Below, piece by piece: positions 49,013 through 61,483 of a DNA stretch of 64,000 nucleotides. The notes under the pieces were generated by a model. The model worked only from the letters and a program-made list of their open reading frames with translations. It made no database searches and had not been told where the DNA came from. Made by a program: the position numbers and the translations under genes. Position 1 is the stretch's first letter. Each line of letters starts with the position of its first letter. This DNA comes from Paraphaeosphaeria minitans (lineage: Eukaryota > Ascomycota > Dothideomycetes > Pleosporales > Didymosphaeriaceae), in contig WJXW01000001.1 of assembly GCA_015832175.1 (NCBI GenBank), forward strand, positions 3,534,001-3,598,000, written 5' to 3'.

Positions 49013-49740
49013 CTATAAGTCTATCAAAGGACCAGCACCCGCGCCACCTTGCTGCCTATTGCCCTGGCCAAAGGGGTTGGAGCTGCCGTAGGGGTTGGCC
49101 CCAAAGCCTCCCGCAGGCCCTGTCTGTGCCGGCATCATGCGATTTTGTTGCGGCATGCCTGTGAACTGCGAGTTGAGGAAGGGATTGTTGCCGGTAGCGT
49201 TGGCGTTGATCTGGTTGAGACCGGCACCTGCCGAATTGACAAACGTCCCCGGGGCCGTGTGTTGTGCCGGAAGTCGGAGGTTTCCTACATTTCCAAAGGT
49301 ATCTTGTCCTTCTCCTGTTGCAAGCAGAGCGTTGAGTCTTGCCGCATTCGGGTCCATTTCCTTCTGAAATTGCTGGGCTGGAGGCGAGAACGACACCGGC
49401 GGGTTGAAGTTCGTGTTGTTGAACTGGGACTGTGTCTTTTGTTCGTACAGCGTGTTGAGCGTCGGCTGCCTCTGCGTCGGCTGCGGTTGCGCAGTCTGTG
49501 GTCGATTGAACGATTGTGCGAATGGGTTGTTCGATCCTGTGGGTTGCGGAACGAGTGATTCCTGGGGCTTGTTAGTCGCCCAGGGGTTGTGGCTGCCCGG
49601 CTGCAGGGTGCTCTGGTCCTGCTGCTGTTGCTGCTGACCAAAGCCGTTGTTCATCTGGCCATATGGGTTGTTCTGGGCAAAAGCTGTCTGTTGAGGTTGC
49701 AGGTACTGCTGCTGTTGCTGGTTGAAGGCATCGTAGTTTG

Positions 49741-49780
<40 letters not shown>

Positions 49781-50892
49781 AGGCATACCATTGTAACCCC
49801 CATAACCAGTTTGGAAGGCTGTCTGCTGAGGCTGTAAGCCCGTAGGCTGTGCGTATGCATTATTGAGATAGCCGGTACTCTGGGGCTGTTGCTGGGGATT
49901 GCTGTCCACCAGATTTCCAAACCAGTCTACTGCGCCTTGCTGCTGATAACCCTGGTTGTTACCGGTGGGCTGGTAGGCAGTGGGTTGGGACGGAGTATCG
50001 CCGAAAAGGAGATCGGCATTGCTCGATTCAAGTTCTTTTCGCCGCAGCTCCTCCTCCTCCTTGCTGAGTTTGATGGCCTTTTGAAGATCGTCATCATCAT
50101 CAACGGTAACGTTGTTACGTTCACGACGCTTGCGCTCTTCCTCCGCCTCGTTCTTGCTTGCTTCCAGCGCCAACCTCATTTCCAGGTCTTCTTCATTGTC
50201 GCGGCGTTGACGGCCTTCGCGACGACGGCCTTCTGGAGCTGGACCACCATGCTGCTGATTGCCCCCACCGTACTCCTCAATACCGGTGACGCGAGACTTC
50301 CACGACTTTCGGTCTTGCCGCTCTGCACGTAGACGTTCTTCGTCCATGACCAGCGAAGTAAGCTCTTTCGCAGCGACACGAACTGTCCAACGTTAGCGAT
50401 TGTCCATAGAATTGCGCAAATGCACGCACTGTTCTGGCCCACGTCCCGGCCATCCTCATCGATGTATTGGAATTCGCGCAGTGTTTTGATGATGTAAATG
50501 TTCTTCCGCGCCCAGGTGACGACCAGCTCGGACCCCTCATGCAAGCAATAGTCGAGGACCTTGAGGGACTTCAGCACGTGGCGCCAGTTCTTTCCCTTGT
50601 CGTTGAGCCGCTTGTCGAGCATATCCATAACTTGATAGAAGTCGGTCGAGCTATTGCTCGCGATTAGCGCATTGATACGAGCTTCGTGACGGAATCCCTA
50701 CTTGTTGAAGGTAATCTGCGCAATCTCGGCCATGTCGGAGCCCACCGGACCCCACGGGTCGTTGCTCGTCGCTGTGGTTGTCAGTATCTAGACGGCGATC
50801 GCAATTCGAATTGGCGTACCATTTCGGACTTTGACCTCAACGGCAGAATAGCCCTTGGTGACGTTCTTGACACTCCTCACTACCTTCGACAT
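49013..50892 (-). CDS. Epsin (ENTH-domain endocytic adaptor, Ent1/Ent2 type)
   Basis: Four exons: 50892-50820, 50771-50702, 50650-50430 and 50382-49013, giving 577 residues. The ENTH domain covers residues 1 to about 140: MSKVVRSVKNVTKGYSAVEV, ATSNDPWGPVGSDMAEIAQ, NSTDFYQVMDMLDKRL, NWRHVLKSLKVLDYCLHEGS, and RVAAKELTSLVMDEERL across the last splice. Two ubiquitin-interacting motifs follow (EEDLEMRLALEASK and DDLQKAIKLSKEEEELRR). The Gln/Asn/Pro-rich tail has a pure Gln run and NPF motifs (NPFAQ, NPFLNSQF, NPFGQG) that bind EH-domain proteins. Epsins bind PI(4,5)P2, ubiquitinated cargo and clathrin at endocytic sites. The C-terminal clathrin box is not obvious; the end reads GAGPLIDL, which is a clathrin-box-like LIDL as in yeast Ent proteins. 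Confidence 0.94.
49740..49785. repeat. CAG/CAA-type trinucleotide run encoding poly-Gln in the epsin gene
   Basis: An uninterrupted mixture of GCT and GTT triplets on the plus strand encodes about 15 Gln on the minus strand. Confidence 0.9.
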
Positions 50893-51961
50893 GGTCGAGG
50901 ATGGAGCTCAGTGCAGCGGGACGATGCGTGCTGCTGTGTGCTGGGATAGCCGTGAATCGGGAGCGAAAACGGCAGTACAAGAAGTTGGTGGATCGGTTGG
51001 GGTCGCGTTGGGCGGCGCAGAGGTGCGGTCGACGAGGAGGCAAGCCGTTGAACCGCAGCGACTGTCTTGGCGCGGTAGGAAGAGTGAGCGAGGAAAAGTG
51101 CTGGCTCGTTGGAACGGCGATGCGCAAATTCTCTGCAGGGAAGACTTGGTAAGAGTCGTCGTGGTGCACGGGGGGGTGTGAAGTGGCGGCTCTGCAGCGT
51201 GCGGGTGAGCAGGACTGGCTCGGTGGTTCAGGGAGCTGGTGCTGGCTTCGTCACCGGGCTGGGCTGGGCTGGGCAAAGCGTACCTTCGACCCGCTTGCCG
51301 CTCAACACGGCTAGAGACGCACGAGCTCACGGTGCAGGATTTCCAAGGCAACTCTGCAAGTCGTTGCTTGTCTGCAGATGCAAATGCCAGTGTTACAGCC
51401 TTGGTGGAGGCTGCACAACGCGTGGCACGACGAACTTGCACATCAGAAATCAGCCAAGAGCGCCTACAGGAATTACAGAAGCGCGTCGGCGCGTTTTGAT
51501 AGTCTAGAGCGGATTTACATCCTTCATTAATTACCAGTCTAAAGATTGCCAGTGCAAAAGAAATACCCCAGTAACCTGCGAGCCGCAGACGCCCTTGCCA
51601 GTTTTAGAAGGGACACCAACTCCATCAGTTCCCTTGAACCCTAAAGAAACCCCCACCAGCTTCACAGTAGGGCTGGATGAGCAGGGAATGCAACAGACGA
51701 GATATTCAGTGGGCCACCAAATCAAACGCAACCAACTCGGAAAACACTGCAGGGACAAGCAGGCAGTCCACGATACCCCACAGATTCATGCACCGCCATG
51801 CAGAATGTCCCCGAGATCGAGCAAACACGCAGGAAGAAGCAACGAAATTTTTCTGTAGTTGAAAACAGGGGTATAAGTCCTGCCGAGAACACCGATATAA
51901 TGAATTGGAACCTTCAGCTTGAGATCTTTGCGGTAGTTGTACAGAGAGGGGAGCGATGCTT
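50893..51961. other. Intergenic spacer, no gene seen
   Basis: Epsin promoter and 3' flank of the C2H2 factor. Nothing with coding character. Confidence 0.55.
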
Positions 51962-53493
<1,532 letters not shown>

Positions 53494-54427
53494 CGCCAGG
53501 AAAAGAGGTCGCGTGGCAGAACAGCGGGCCGAGGGCCCAGCGTGAAAGGACGGTGGGTGCGCACCAGGTAGCTAGGCGGTGAGCCTGCGGCGGCGAGGTG
53601 AAAGCGAGGGTGCCGGCGCGGTGGTGGTGATGGCGGCCAGCAGGAGGCGTCGAGGGCGATGTCGAGGTGGCCCGAGTTGATGTCTATAGAGATGGGCGGA
53701 CCGCGTGCAGGCCAATGCTGAGGTTGCACTAGAGCGAGCGTCAGCCAGAGTAAACGGCCACAGGGGCAGCGCTGCCTTTCACGAGCAGCAAGTCGAGGGT
53801 GCGCCCGTCGTCGCCGGCATGAGCAGCACGCGGGCGCCCTCGCCGTCTCGAGGACAGAAAGGGGCAGCGGCGGCAGCGCGGCAGGCGGCGAGCGTGGGGT
53901 CTCGCGCTCGCGACGGCAGGCTGTCAGAACGTACCTGCGAGTGAGGGCTTCGGGAGGGCAGGTCAGAGGATGGCTGTTGATGGGGTGTGGAGTTGAAAGG
54001 TACAAAGTCCTCTGCTGCTTCTTCGCGCGTGTTGTGATTTCTGAGCTAGCGCCCGAAACAGTTTACGGCTAGTTCCGAGTCGAAAACCCCAGCAAGTGGC
54101 AGAGACGATGTGCAGCCGTAGACGCTCAGGCCAGCAGACCAAGGGCAAGGGCAAGGGCAAGGGACGCCGCAGTGAGCACTTATGAAGGCCCCGGCGGACT
54201 CTGCTGTCTCTTCCCGGCCGCCTGAAACCCGCAAATCTCACGCAGCTCCTTTCGAGCAGCGAGCAACAACCGCGATGACTAACACGCCGCTGTCGCTTTT
54301 TCGCCTTCAGCGCTGGGGAGACGCCGACGAGAAGACTGGCGAGGCGCGCTGGCTCTGCTGTGGTGGACGGCTGGCTCGGCCCGGATGCGATCCGTACTGT
54401 GACGTCTGGGGCAGTGTGGTCTGGTTG

Positions 54428-54682
54428 AAGTCTGGTTGCGAGTCTGGTTGCGAGTCTGGGGGCGAGTCTGAGAGCGAGTCTAGTTGCGAGTCCGGCAGTG
54501 TCTGGTTGCGAGTCTGACAGTGTGTCTGGTTACGAGTCTGGCAGTGTGTCTGGTTACGAGTCTGGCAGTGTGTCTGGTTACGAGTCTGGCAGTGTGTCTG
54601 GTTACGAGTCTGGCAGTGTCTGGTTGCCAGTCTGGCAGTGTCTAGTTGCGAGTCTGGCAGTATCTAGCTACGAGTCTGGCAC
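54428..54682. repeat. 24-bp minisatellite (CAGTGTGTCTGGTTACGAGTCTGG)n in part degenerate
   Basis: Four near-perfect units lie in the centre (about 54510-54615), flanked by shorter or diverged GAGTCTGG-containing units. One plus-strand frame is open through the core and would read as SVSGYESG repeats, but there is no support for translation. Confidence 0.92.
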
Positions 54683-56249
54683 GTTGCTACAGCTGCAGGT
54701 CCGTCAGTCTACCGCCCGTCTCGGGGAGGAAAGCGCTCGCTGAGCTGACTGTGTCGGCCTAGGGAAAAGGAAACGGTGGCATGCTCACCTGCTCAGCTTG
54801 GCCGCGCCCCTGTAGTCTGGATCCTTCTGTCGCTGCGGCTAGGCAATGGATAGGTATGCAACCGCGAGGAAATGCCCGATTGCAATGGGTGTCTATCGGT
54901 CGGTGCGATCTCGAGTGGCGGTCGTTGGAAATGGATGTGTGGTGCTTTGCGTCACGGTGCTTTGCTCAGTCACAGGCGTGCGCGCAGCAAGATAATATGG
55001 CACTGTCGCTTGATACGCAGCTGGTGCAGGGGCAGCGTACGATTCGCAGATGACGCTTGTTCATACGGCATCAGGATGGCATTTCATACGACGCTATCCT
55101 TGCGCCCGCCAGAAAGGCACGCCAGAACCTCACCATCCCCACGACCATCTGCCAGACCCACCACAAGAGTCAAGGCTCCGAGGCACTGCGCCTGTCTGAG
55201 CCGTTCTGTGGCGCTGGCGAACAGACAGGCAACCAGGGAGCGGCCAATCCCACCGCGGCCTGCATAAAGCTGCCGCTGGAAGCGGCCACGAGAGCGGCGC
55301 GCGCTGGGAGCGGAGTCAGGCGCGGTTTCAAAGCAGCACAGGTTCGCAACGCCACGACGTGAGGCATGGAGCCGGGAGCTGGAGCTGGAGATGTCGCAGG
55401 CGCTGGGGGCCATCGAAGCCTTCCACCTTCTAGCGGCCTTCTACGGTCCATGCGCTCTCAAACCACGCATCTCACAAACAGCAGAATCCCTGCGAATCGT
55501 CCAAATTTAGCATGTTGCGAAACATCATGAGCGTCTGCCGCCTGCCGTCGAGTTCCAACGTGCAAATCGCCCTCTGGCGACCACCCTACGAGCCTGGCAG
55601 CAGGTGGGAGTGGCAATGCGAGCTCTCAGCGTCGCGGCTGTCCGATCCACCCCTGAAGCCATCATCATGAACCACAGCTTGGGCGCCATGGGCGCCCGTC
55701 GTGGGACAGAGGGCACACGTCCCCAACTGCGCCGCTGCTTCCCACGAGGCGCATGGCATCACGGCAGCAGCTCTTGTTCAGGGCACATACATAGCACCTG
55801 CAGTGCCACCTCGCCTTGGTGTGAAGCGTGATGCCCTCCAACAACTGCAACATGCTCGAGTGCCACCGTCCCACGGCCCGTTCTGCATCGACATCCGTTT
55901 GGTTGGAGCGCATCGGGATCGGCGCAGCCTCGTCGTACGGTAGCCACTTCCCTCGTCCCCCATTTCGATATTACCCATCTATGAGGCACGCTGCTGTACA
56001 ACTTTGTCGTTCACGTGTACAAAAGAAAAGAAAAAGAAAGAAAGAAAAAAAAAGTCACCACTATGGGCAGATTGCAGGCCGTGGGCGACGACAGCAGCCG
56101 CGAGTCATCGAAGGCACTGGGCAGGACGCCGACCAGAACCGCTTCCGCGATGTGTCGACGATATCTGGCAGTCTGTGCTCGTTACCAAGATGCGGTTGAT
56201 GCACGGGGCCACTAGGTAGCCGGATGATGGTTCCACCTTGAGCCTCAAT

Positions 56250-56284
56250 GCACTGGGCACTGGGCACTGGGCACTGTGCACTGT
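56250..56284. repeat. Heptamer tandem array (GCACTGG)3(GCACTGT)2
   Basis: Five heptamers share GCACTG plus one variable base. The same core heptamer forms the array at 14543-14607 with A in the variable position. Confidence 0.9.
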
Positions 56285-56420
56285 CTCCGGGCGATCGTCT
56301 CACCCTCCTCATGCTTCCCCTTCGCAGAGCACTGCTGCTCGGAACACCCGCTCCTCGCACCCTAGATATTGAGCAGGACGGACCCTGGCTTGGGATGCAA
56401 TCGGGCAGAGGCAGAAACCC

Positions 56421-56618
56421 TTTTCCTCACCATATAGTATGTACTATGTTGATGGAACCCCTTCCCTCACCATGTAGTATGTAGTATGTAGATGGAACCC
56501 CCTCCCTCACCATGTACCATGTACTATGTAGATGGAACCCCTTCCCTCACCATGTACTATGTACTATGTAGATGGAACCCCTTCCCCTCACTAAGTAGTA
56601 CCTATGTACTGTAGATGG
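56421..56618. repeat. 40-bp minisatellite, about five units
   Basis: Unit: TTCCCTCACCATGTA, then (G/C)TATGTA-type steps, then GATGGAACCCC. Units differ mainly at the ATGTASTATGTA positions. The last unit is degenerate. Confidence 0.93.
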
Positions 56619-57446
56619 CTAAAAGACGGGGCCAGCGACTGCAGTGTGCTTCGGCGCCCAACTGTCACATTTGACCGGTAAAACGGGCGACAGGGCACCA
56701 ACGTTTCACAACTCGTCCAGTTGGACATGCATTTCTCTGCTGTTAATGGCTGGGGATGCCCGCGCACTATTCTTGTGCCGTCGGAAGCTTGAACGTCTGC
56801 CTCCCAGACGCCCGCCACTGGCCAGGCGGCTGCATCCCCAGCTTCCGCGCGCACCATCACCGACGGCGCCTTTTCCAACCAACACCGCTCGGCCACCTGA
56901 GCATGGAACGCCTAGCAGCCCAACCCCCTTCCCCGTAATTAGGTTGGATACTTTGTAGGCAAGGCTCGACTGCACCCAAGCGCTTTCTAGAAGCCTGCCG
57001 CTTTCGTCTTGGGGGGGCACGCTGACCGCTGCCTCGCAATTTGGAAAGAATGTCCGCCCACGACCGTCGGCGTCACAGAGCGCGTCGTGCGCAGCCCAAC
57101 TGCCCCCACCCCCCCCTTGTTTCCAGAAGACTACCCCTTTACCCTACTCTTCCGCGCCCGGTCTTGACCTCTGCGTCATCCCGCGCTCACGTTGTGCGAC
57201 GCGGTCAGTTCGGCGCGGCACGTTGCGGACGTCTCAGCTTTTGCCTGCTTTGCGACGCACCTACACAGTAGATATACGTACCTCCCGTAGGTACCGGTAC
57301 CGGTACCGAAACCGATACCCATGTCTGACCCATCGCCAGTGCAAAAGCTTCTGGCTGCGCCATTTTCGAATCCACACCCACATTGGAAAACGTAGCCACC
57401 TACGCGTTCTCGGAAGCCGTGGCCCGATTCGATAAGCCATCGAGAT

Positions 57447-57570
57447 GCGTAGGTAGGTAGGTAGGTAGGTACGTAGGTAGGTAGGTACGTAGGTAGGTAG
57501 GTAGGTACGTAGGTAGGTACGTAGGTAGGTAGGTACGTAGGTACGTAGATAGGTACGTACCTAGGTACCC
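57447..57570. repeat. (GTAG)n / GTAC tetranucleotide array
   Basis: A long run of GTAG units is interrupted at intervals by GTAC and ends in CTAGGTACC. It is the longest member of the TAGGTACC-type family in this window. Confidence 0.93.
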
Positions 57571-58179
57571 GCGCTTGCCCCCTTTGGAACCAATGCAATA
57601 GGTAGAGGTATGCGTGCAGGCACGACCCGCACCCCTCCACTCCTCTACAGGCACCGTGGGCGTGCGGCATCATCCTGGTTCTGGGCGGATTTCAGGCACT
57701 TGTTCCCGCTTTGGAAGAATTCCTGTGGCGAAGAGGTTATCGCTGTGTGTCGTTCTTAGATAAGTCAAATGCCTGGGGTGGACCACCCATGTAGATGGAG
57801 GCAGACTGACATGTGGGGCATGTCTTGCGTGGGACACTGCCGTACCTAACCCGTCGACGCTCCTCCGTCGATGGATTGCGAGCTGGCCAAGCAGCACGTT
57901 TCTTGTCGAGCCTGGTCCAGCATCAAGTGAAGTCCCTCACAGCCAGCCAGTCATGACACAAGCAAAGAATCCGGTGACGCTCCTCGTCAAATACGACGTA
58001 CAATTGCCATGCTCTCACCTCCGCTATGAAACCATGCTACAAATCCGAGGGGAGTTTCCAACAAGATAAATTCCAAATCCAAACAACGGCCAAAACGCTC
58101 AAAAAAACCAGACGCCGATGACCAAAAGCAGCCTCTACATTGATGTCGATTCTCCATGTCGACGCCCGGGCCGAACGCC

Positions 58180-59457
58180 TCACACCCTCGGGACGCCCCC
58201 GGTGCCGAACAGCTCCATGTGCACTCTGTCGCCGTCGACGCCCAACGCCTTCAGCTTCTGCTCTGCCTCCAGCATGAACTGCGTAGGCCCGCAGACAAAG
58301 TACTGCGCCTTGCCATTCGCCGTGAAGAGACGCTCCTCGCCGACCCTGTCCAGGTCGACGCGCCCCTCGACGTCGTAATCGCGGCCCTCGACCTCGCCCG
58401 CGCCGGGCGACGAGGAAAAGTACAACTTGCGGAGACGCGTCTCGCAGGCTGCCAGCGCGTCGACGTGCGCCGTGAACGCTCGCGCGCTCGATTCCCGCGC
58501 TCCGTGGATCCACGTGATCGGTCTTGCGCCGCCGCCGTTATCTTCGTCCTGGACCAGTGCGTTCAGAATGCCCATCAGGCACGTCAGACCGACGCCCGCG
58601 GAGATGAGCACCACCGGTGCGTCCTTGTCCGCGTGCTGCGCTTCCGAGAGGAAGAAGTCGCCAAAGGGATGCGAGAGCTGGACCACGTCGCCCACCTCCT
58701 TCCTGTCGTGCAGGAGGTTCGACAGGTACCCCGGGTGCGCCATGTGCTTTGGCTCTCCGATCTCGACCCCAGGCTCCTTCTTCACGCTGATGCGCAGATA
58801 CGGCTTCCCCGGCGCATCGCTCAAGCTGTACTGCCGCGCCTGCCACACGCCGCCGTCGAGCTCCGCCACGAACAGGTTCACGGAGACGTACTGTCCGGGC
58901 TTGAACAGCGGGAGTTCGAGGGTCGCGTCCACGGGCTCGAAGTAGAAGGACGTGATGTCCGCGGCTTCCTTCTCCTTGCGCGCGATCCGGAAGTCCTGCC
59001 AGCCCGGCCAGTAGCTGGTCGCCGCGTACATGCCCGCCTCCTTCTGGATCATGATGTTGGCGAGCTGCCAGTACGCGGCGCCCCAGGCGTCGAGGAGCTC
59101 CGCGGTTGCGGCGTCACCGAGGACGCTCTCCATCGTCTTGAGCAGGAACTCGCCCACGATGCTGTAGTGCTCGGCCTTGACGTTCAGGCTGGCGTGCTTG
59201 TGGCAGATGAGCTCGACGGCGGGACTCAATTTGCCCAGGTCATCGAGGTTGGCGGCGTAGGCGTAGAGAGCGCCGGCGAGAGCGCGCGCTTGGTGGCCTG
59301 TTGCTTGGTGCGTGTTGTTGAAGACGTTTTTCAGGGAAGGATTCGCCGAGATCATGTCGTGGTAGAACTTTGTGGTGATGGTCTCGCCATGTTGAGCGAG
59401 GACCGGGACTGTGGACTTGACAATGGCGGTTTGCTCTGGTGTTAGGGCCGCCGCCAT
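58180..59457 (-). CDS. Flavohemoglobin (nitric oxide dioxygenase)
   Basis: An intronless gene of 425 residues from the Met at 59457 (MAAALTPEQTAIVKST); the in-frame upstream Met at 59664 only adds an atypical leader. The globin domain spans about residues 1-145. The B10 Tyr lies in TKFYHDMI, the distal segment is NTHQATGHQARALAGALYAYA, and the proximal His lies in LICHKHASL. A ferredoxin-NADP reductase-like FAD domain follows (PGQYVSV, RQYSLSDAPG), then an NAD(P)H domain (ISAGVGLTCLMGIL, FVCGPTQFM). The length fits Hmp/Fhb proteins. The enzyme converts NO to nitrate with O2 and NAD(P)H, protecting against nitrosative stress. No mitochondrial presequence is seen with this start. Strong third-position GC bias makes long shadow ORFs on the other strand. 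Confidence 0.95.
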   Translation of the reverse strand: MAAALTPEQTAIVKSTVPVLAQHGETITTKFYHDMISANPSLKNVFNNTHQATGHQARALAGALYAYAANLDDLGKLSPAVELICHKHASLNVKAEHYSIVGEFLLKTMESVLGDAATAELLDAWGAAYWQLANIMIQKEAGMYAATSYWPGWQDFRIARKEKEAADITSFYFEPVDATLELPLFKPGQYVSVNLFVAELDGGVWQARQYSLSDAPGKPYLRISVKKEPGVEIGEPKHMAHPGYLSNLLHDRKEVGDVVQLSHPFGDFFLSEAQHADKDAPVVLISAGVGLTCLMGILNALVQDEDNGGGARPITWIHGARESSARAFTAHVDALAACETRLRKLYFSSSPGAGEVEGRDYDVEGRVDLDRVGEERLFTANGKAQYFVCGPTQFMLEAEQKLKALGVDGDRVHMELFGTGGVPRV

Positions 59458-59675
59458 GGTGATTTGTATCAGGATTGGCCGGATTACTTCGGTATAGGCG
59501 CTGGTAATGTGGTGGTGGAGGTTCGACTTTCCAGGAACGAGTATCTGTGATCTTAAGCTCGAAAGCTGATGTTCCAATGGTGTTGGAATTATCTTCGTAG
59601 GCGGTAGGATGTTGTGGAATGAAAACTGCACGCTGGTAACAAGAAAAACATCGAGAAACCCCACACACCATATCT

Positions 59676-59685
59676 TATTATATAC
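59676..59685 (-). promoter_or_regulatory. Candidate TATA box of the flavohemoglobin gene
   Basis: The minus strand reads GAGTATATAATAAGATA, about 220 bp upstream of the start codon. It is plausible for an inducible gene but seen by eye only. Confidence 0.35.
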
Positions 59686-60189
59686 TCGCTACGCACGAAA
59701 GCGTCTTCCGTCTCTTTCTCTCGGTGTGAGCATTTCCGCGGAAACCTCCCATTCTGCGCAGCGTCCACGACACTGAAGAGAACAGCCCACACCTCTACCT
59801 ACTATGCCAGGCCAGGCCAACCCCGGGACCAGACCCTCGACCCAAAAACATCAGCTCACTCGCACATTCCATTTGCGCTTACGAGAAGAAAAAAGTGCGA
59901 GTAAGCGGTCGTAAAGGTGCAGCTGTTACGTAGTAGCGCGAGACTGCAGGGTCGGGAGTCGGGTTCGCGTGCGGTCCACGCGGTCTGTTCCGCAGAGCCG
60001 CCACTCCCTCCGCCACTTCCGTTGCGCGTCGGTAGGGAAGGTAGGTAGACCGAACTCTTACTAACCCAGTACCTAGACGCTGCCAACATGAAGTCTTTCC
60101 AACGCTTCCCTCACGTACGTCTGCTGCGACATGCATCCACTGCCCATCCGGAGACCAAGCCCCTTTCAAAACAGCCCAATCCCCAGCCT

Positions 60190-60206
60190 CTACCTAGGTA
60201 CCTACT
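60190..60206. repeat. TACCTAGGTACCTA palindromic string
   Basis: Same family as the strings at 4234-4262 and 19154-19176. Confidence 0.55.
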
Positions 60207-61483
60207 CGCATGGAGAGTCCTCATAGGAAGCTCCCTACGCCACGCTTGATCCCTTTACCGTATGAGCCCCGTAGACGGCGTGACAAGACATCACCCCACC
60301 ACGTGAGCTGGCGCGCCGAAACATACCCGACTCAGCCACGCACAAAAGGGAAGAACCGGAACCCGGGCCGCTGTCATTTGCAAAGTGCATCGCAGGAACA
60401 TGTAACTGCGGTTGTTTTCGGACACTCGGCGATGGGCGATGGGCGATGGCGAGTTTTTTTTATTATTACCGTATCCGTAGGTACCGTATCCCTGGCGGTG
60501 AGACGTTTCTCCGCGGCAAAAATCAAGGTGGCCCGCTTTCCGCATTCGGATGCACGTGATTGCCTACCTACCTATGCCTACGAGTTACCGGTACCGTGCC
60601 AGGTAGACTGCGCTCAACAAGATGCGATTCTGAATACTTGCATCGGAGCTCTGGTATCATAGAGGGACAATATGTTCTTGTGTTCTTGATTCTAGGTTCC
60701 ATGTCCGTTGCGGCCATGTTTGTGCCAGCGCTGACAACACTGTAGCATAGAGCTGGCGGATTGTGTTGCTCTTAGATGGCGGAGCAGAGTGGAAACTTAC
60801 CTACATGATTCGCACGGTTCTTCAATTGCACCTTCGCAGTCTTTTTGTTGCCCACGCGAAGTCAAAGCTGACCAGGGTCATAGAATACAGCTACATTGCA
60901 CACGATGAAGCTCTGCTCCCCTGGAGAACGACGAGAGCAGTATCCATAACAGTGTCGAAAAAACGGTGGCATTGAACACGGATGTCATTTTGACCGAAAC
61001 GACACCTCAACACATCGAAGACTACCGAACAGCGAATCAATATTTGGATTGCACTTCCCTTCTCAGGCATGCTACCGAAAGACTATCGACATTAAAGTTT
61101 GTGGTATCCTCCAACACCGCTCTGAATAATACCGAAGTATGCGCAAGTCATTCAAGGAGATTCGTTATGGTATCAATGATCGATGGGTCGATGCTCTTCA
61201 GCCAAGAGGGCTGCAACTCTTCTGTACAAGTGCCGCTGGGTATCAATGGGAAAGAAGGCGTCCGTGGGTCTATGTCCTGCTGGCTGGACGCCGTATATGT
61301 TCAAGAACGCCGTGCCATGGTAAAGAAGTATTTGCTGAGTCGGGTGCAAAAGAAGTGCTGCTCCAGTCCAATGGAGCTTGAACCGGCTTGTCGGGAGTAT
61401 CCAGAGAGTGGAATGCAAGCGCAAGGCAGAACCTCAATGTCTGCAGCCTAATGCTGTGCCACCACGGGGTATCGTCGTGTATC

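Larger units (their letters stand above)
53494..58179. other. 4.7-kb gene-free, repeat-bearing spacer upstream of the C2H2 factor
   Basis: No ORF looks coding. The spacer carries a 24-bp minisatellite, a GCACTG(G/T) heptamer array, a 40-bp minisatellite, a purine-rich A/G tract near 56022-56053 and a long GTAG/GTAC run. It starts at the C2H2 start codon and ends at the flavohemoglobin stop codon, so it may contain a long leader or distal control elements for the C2H2 gene. Confidence 0.55.
59458..61483. other. Intergenic spacer, no gene seen
   Basis: Flavohemoglobin promoter (58180-59457 is on minus) and 3' flank of the unknown gene. It contains TAGGTACC-type strings at 60190-60206 and 60563-60575. 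A 161-codon plus-strand ORF at 60966-61451 lacks any support. Confidence 0.5.

Noticed and set aside
58156..59445. A 429-codon ORF antisense to the flavohemoglobin gene
   Set aside because: The sense strand encodes a complete flavohemoglobin. Its strong third-position GC preference removes stops from the complementary frame.
60966..61451. A 161-codon plus-strand ORF between the flavohemoglobin and the unknown gene
   Set aside because: No recognisable motif, no signal peptide and a poor start context. The opposite strand is also open for 83 codons, so neither is convincing.
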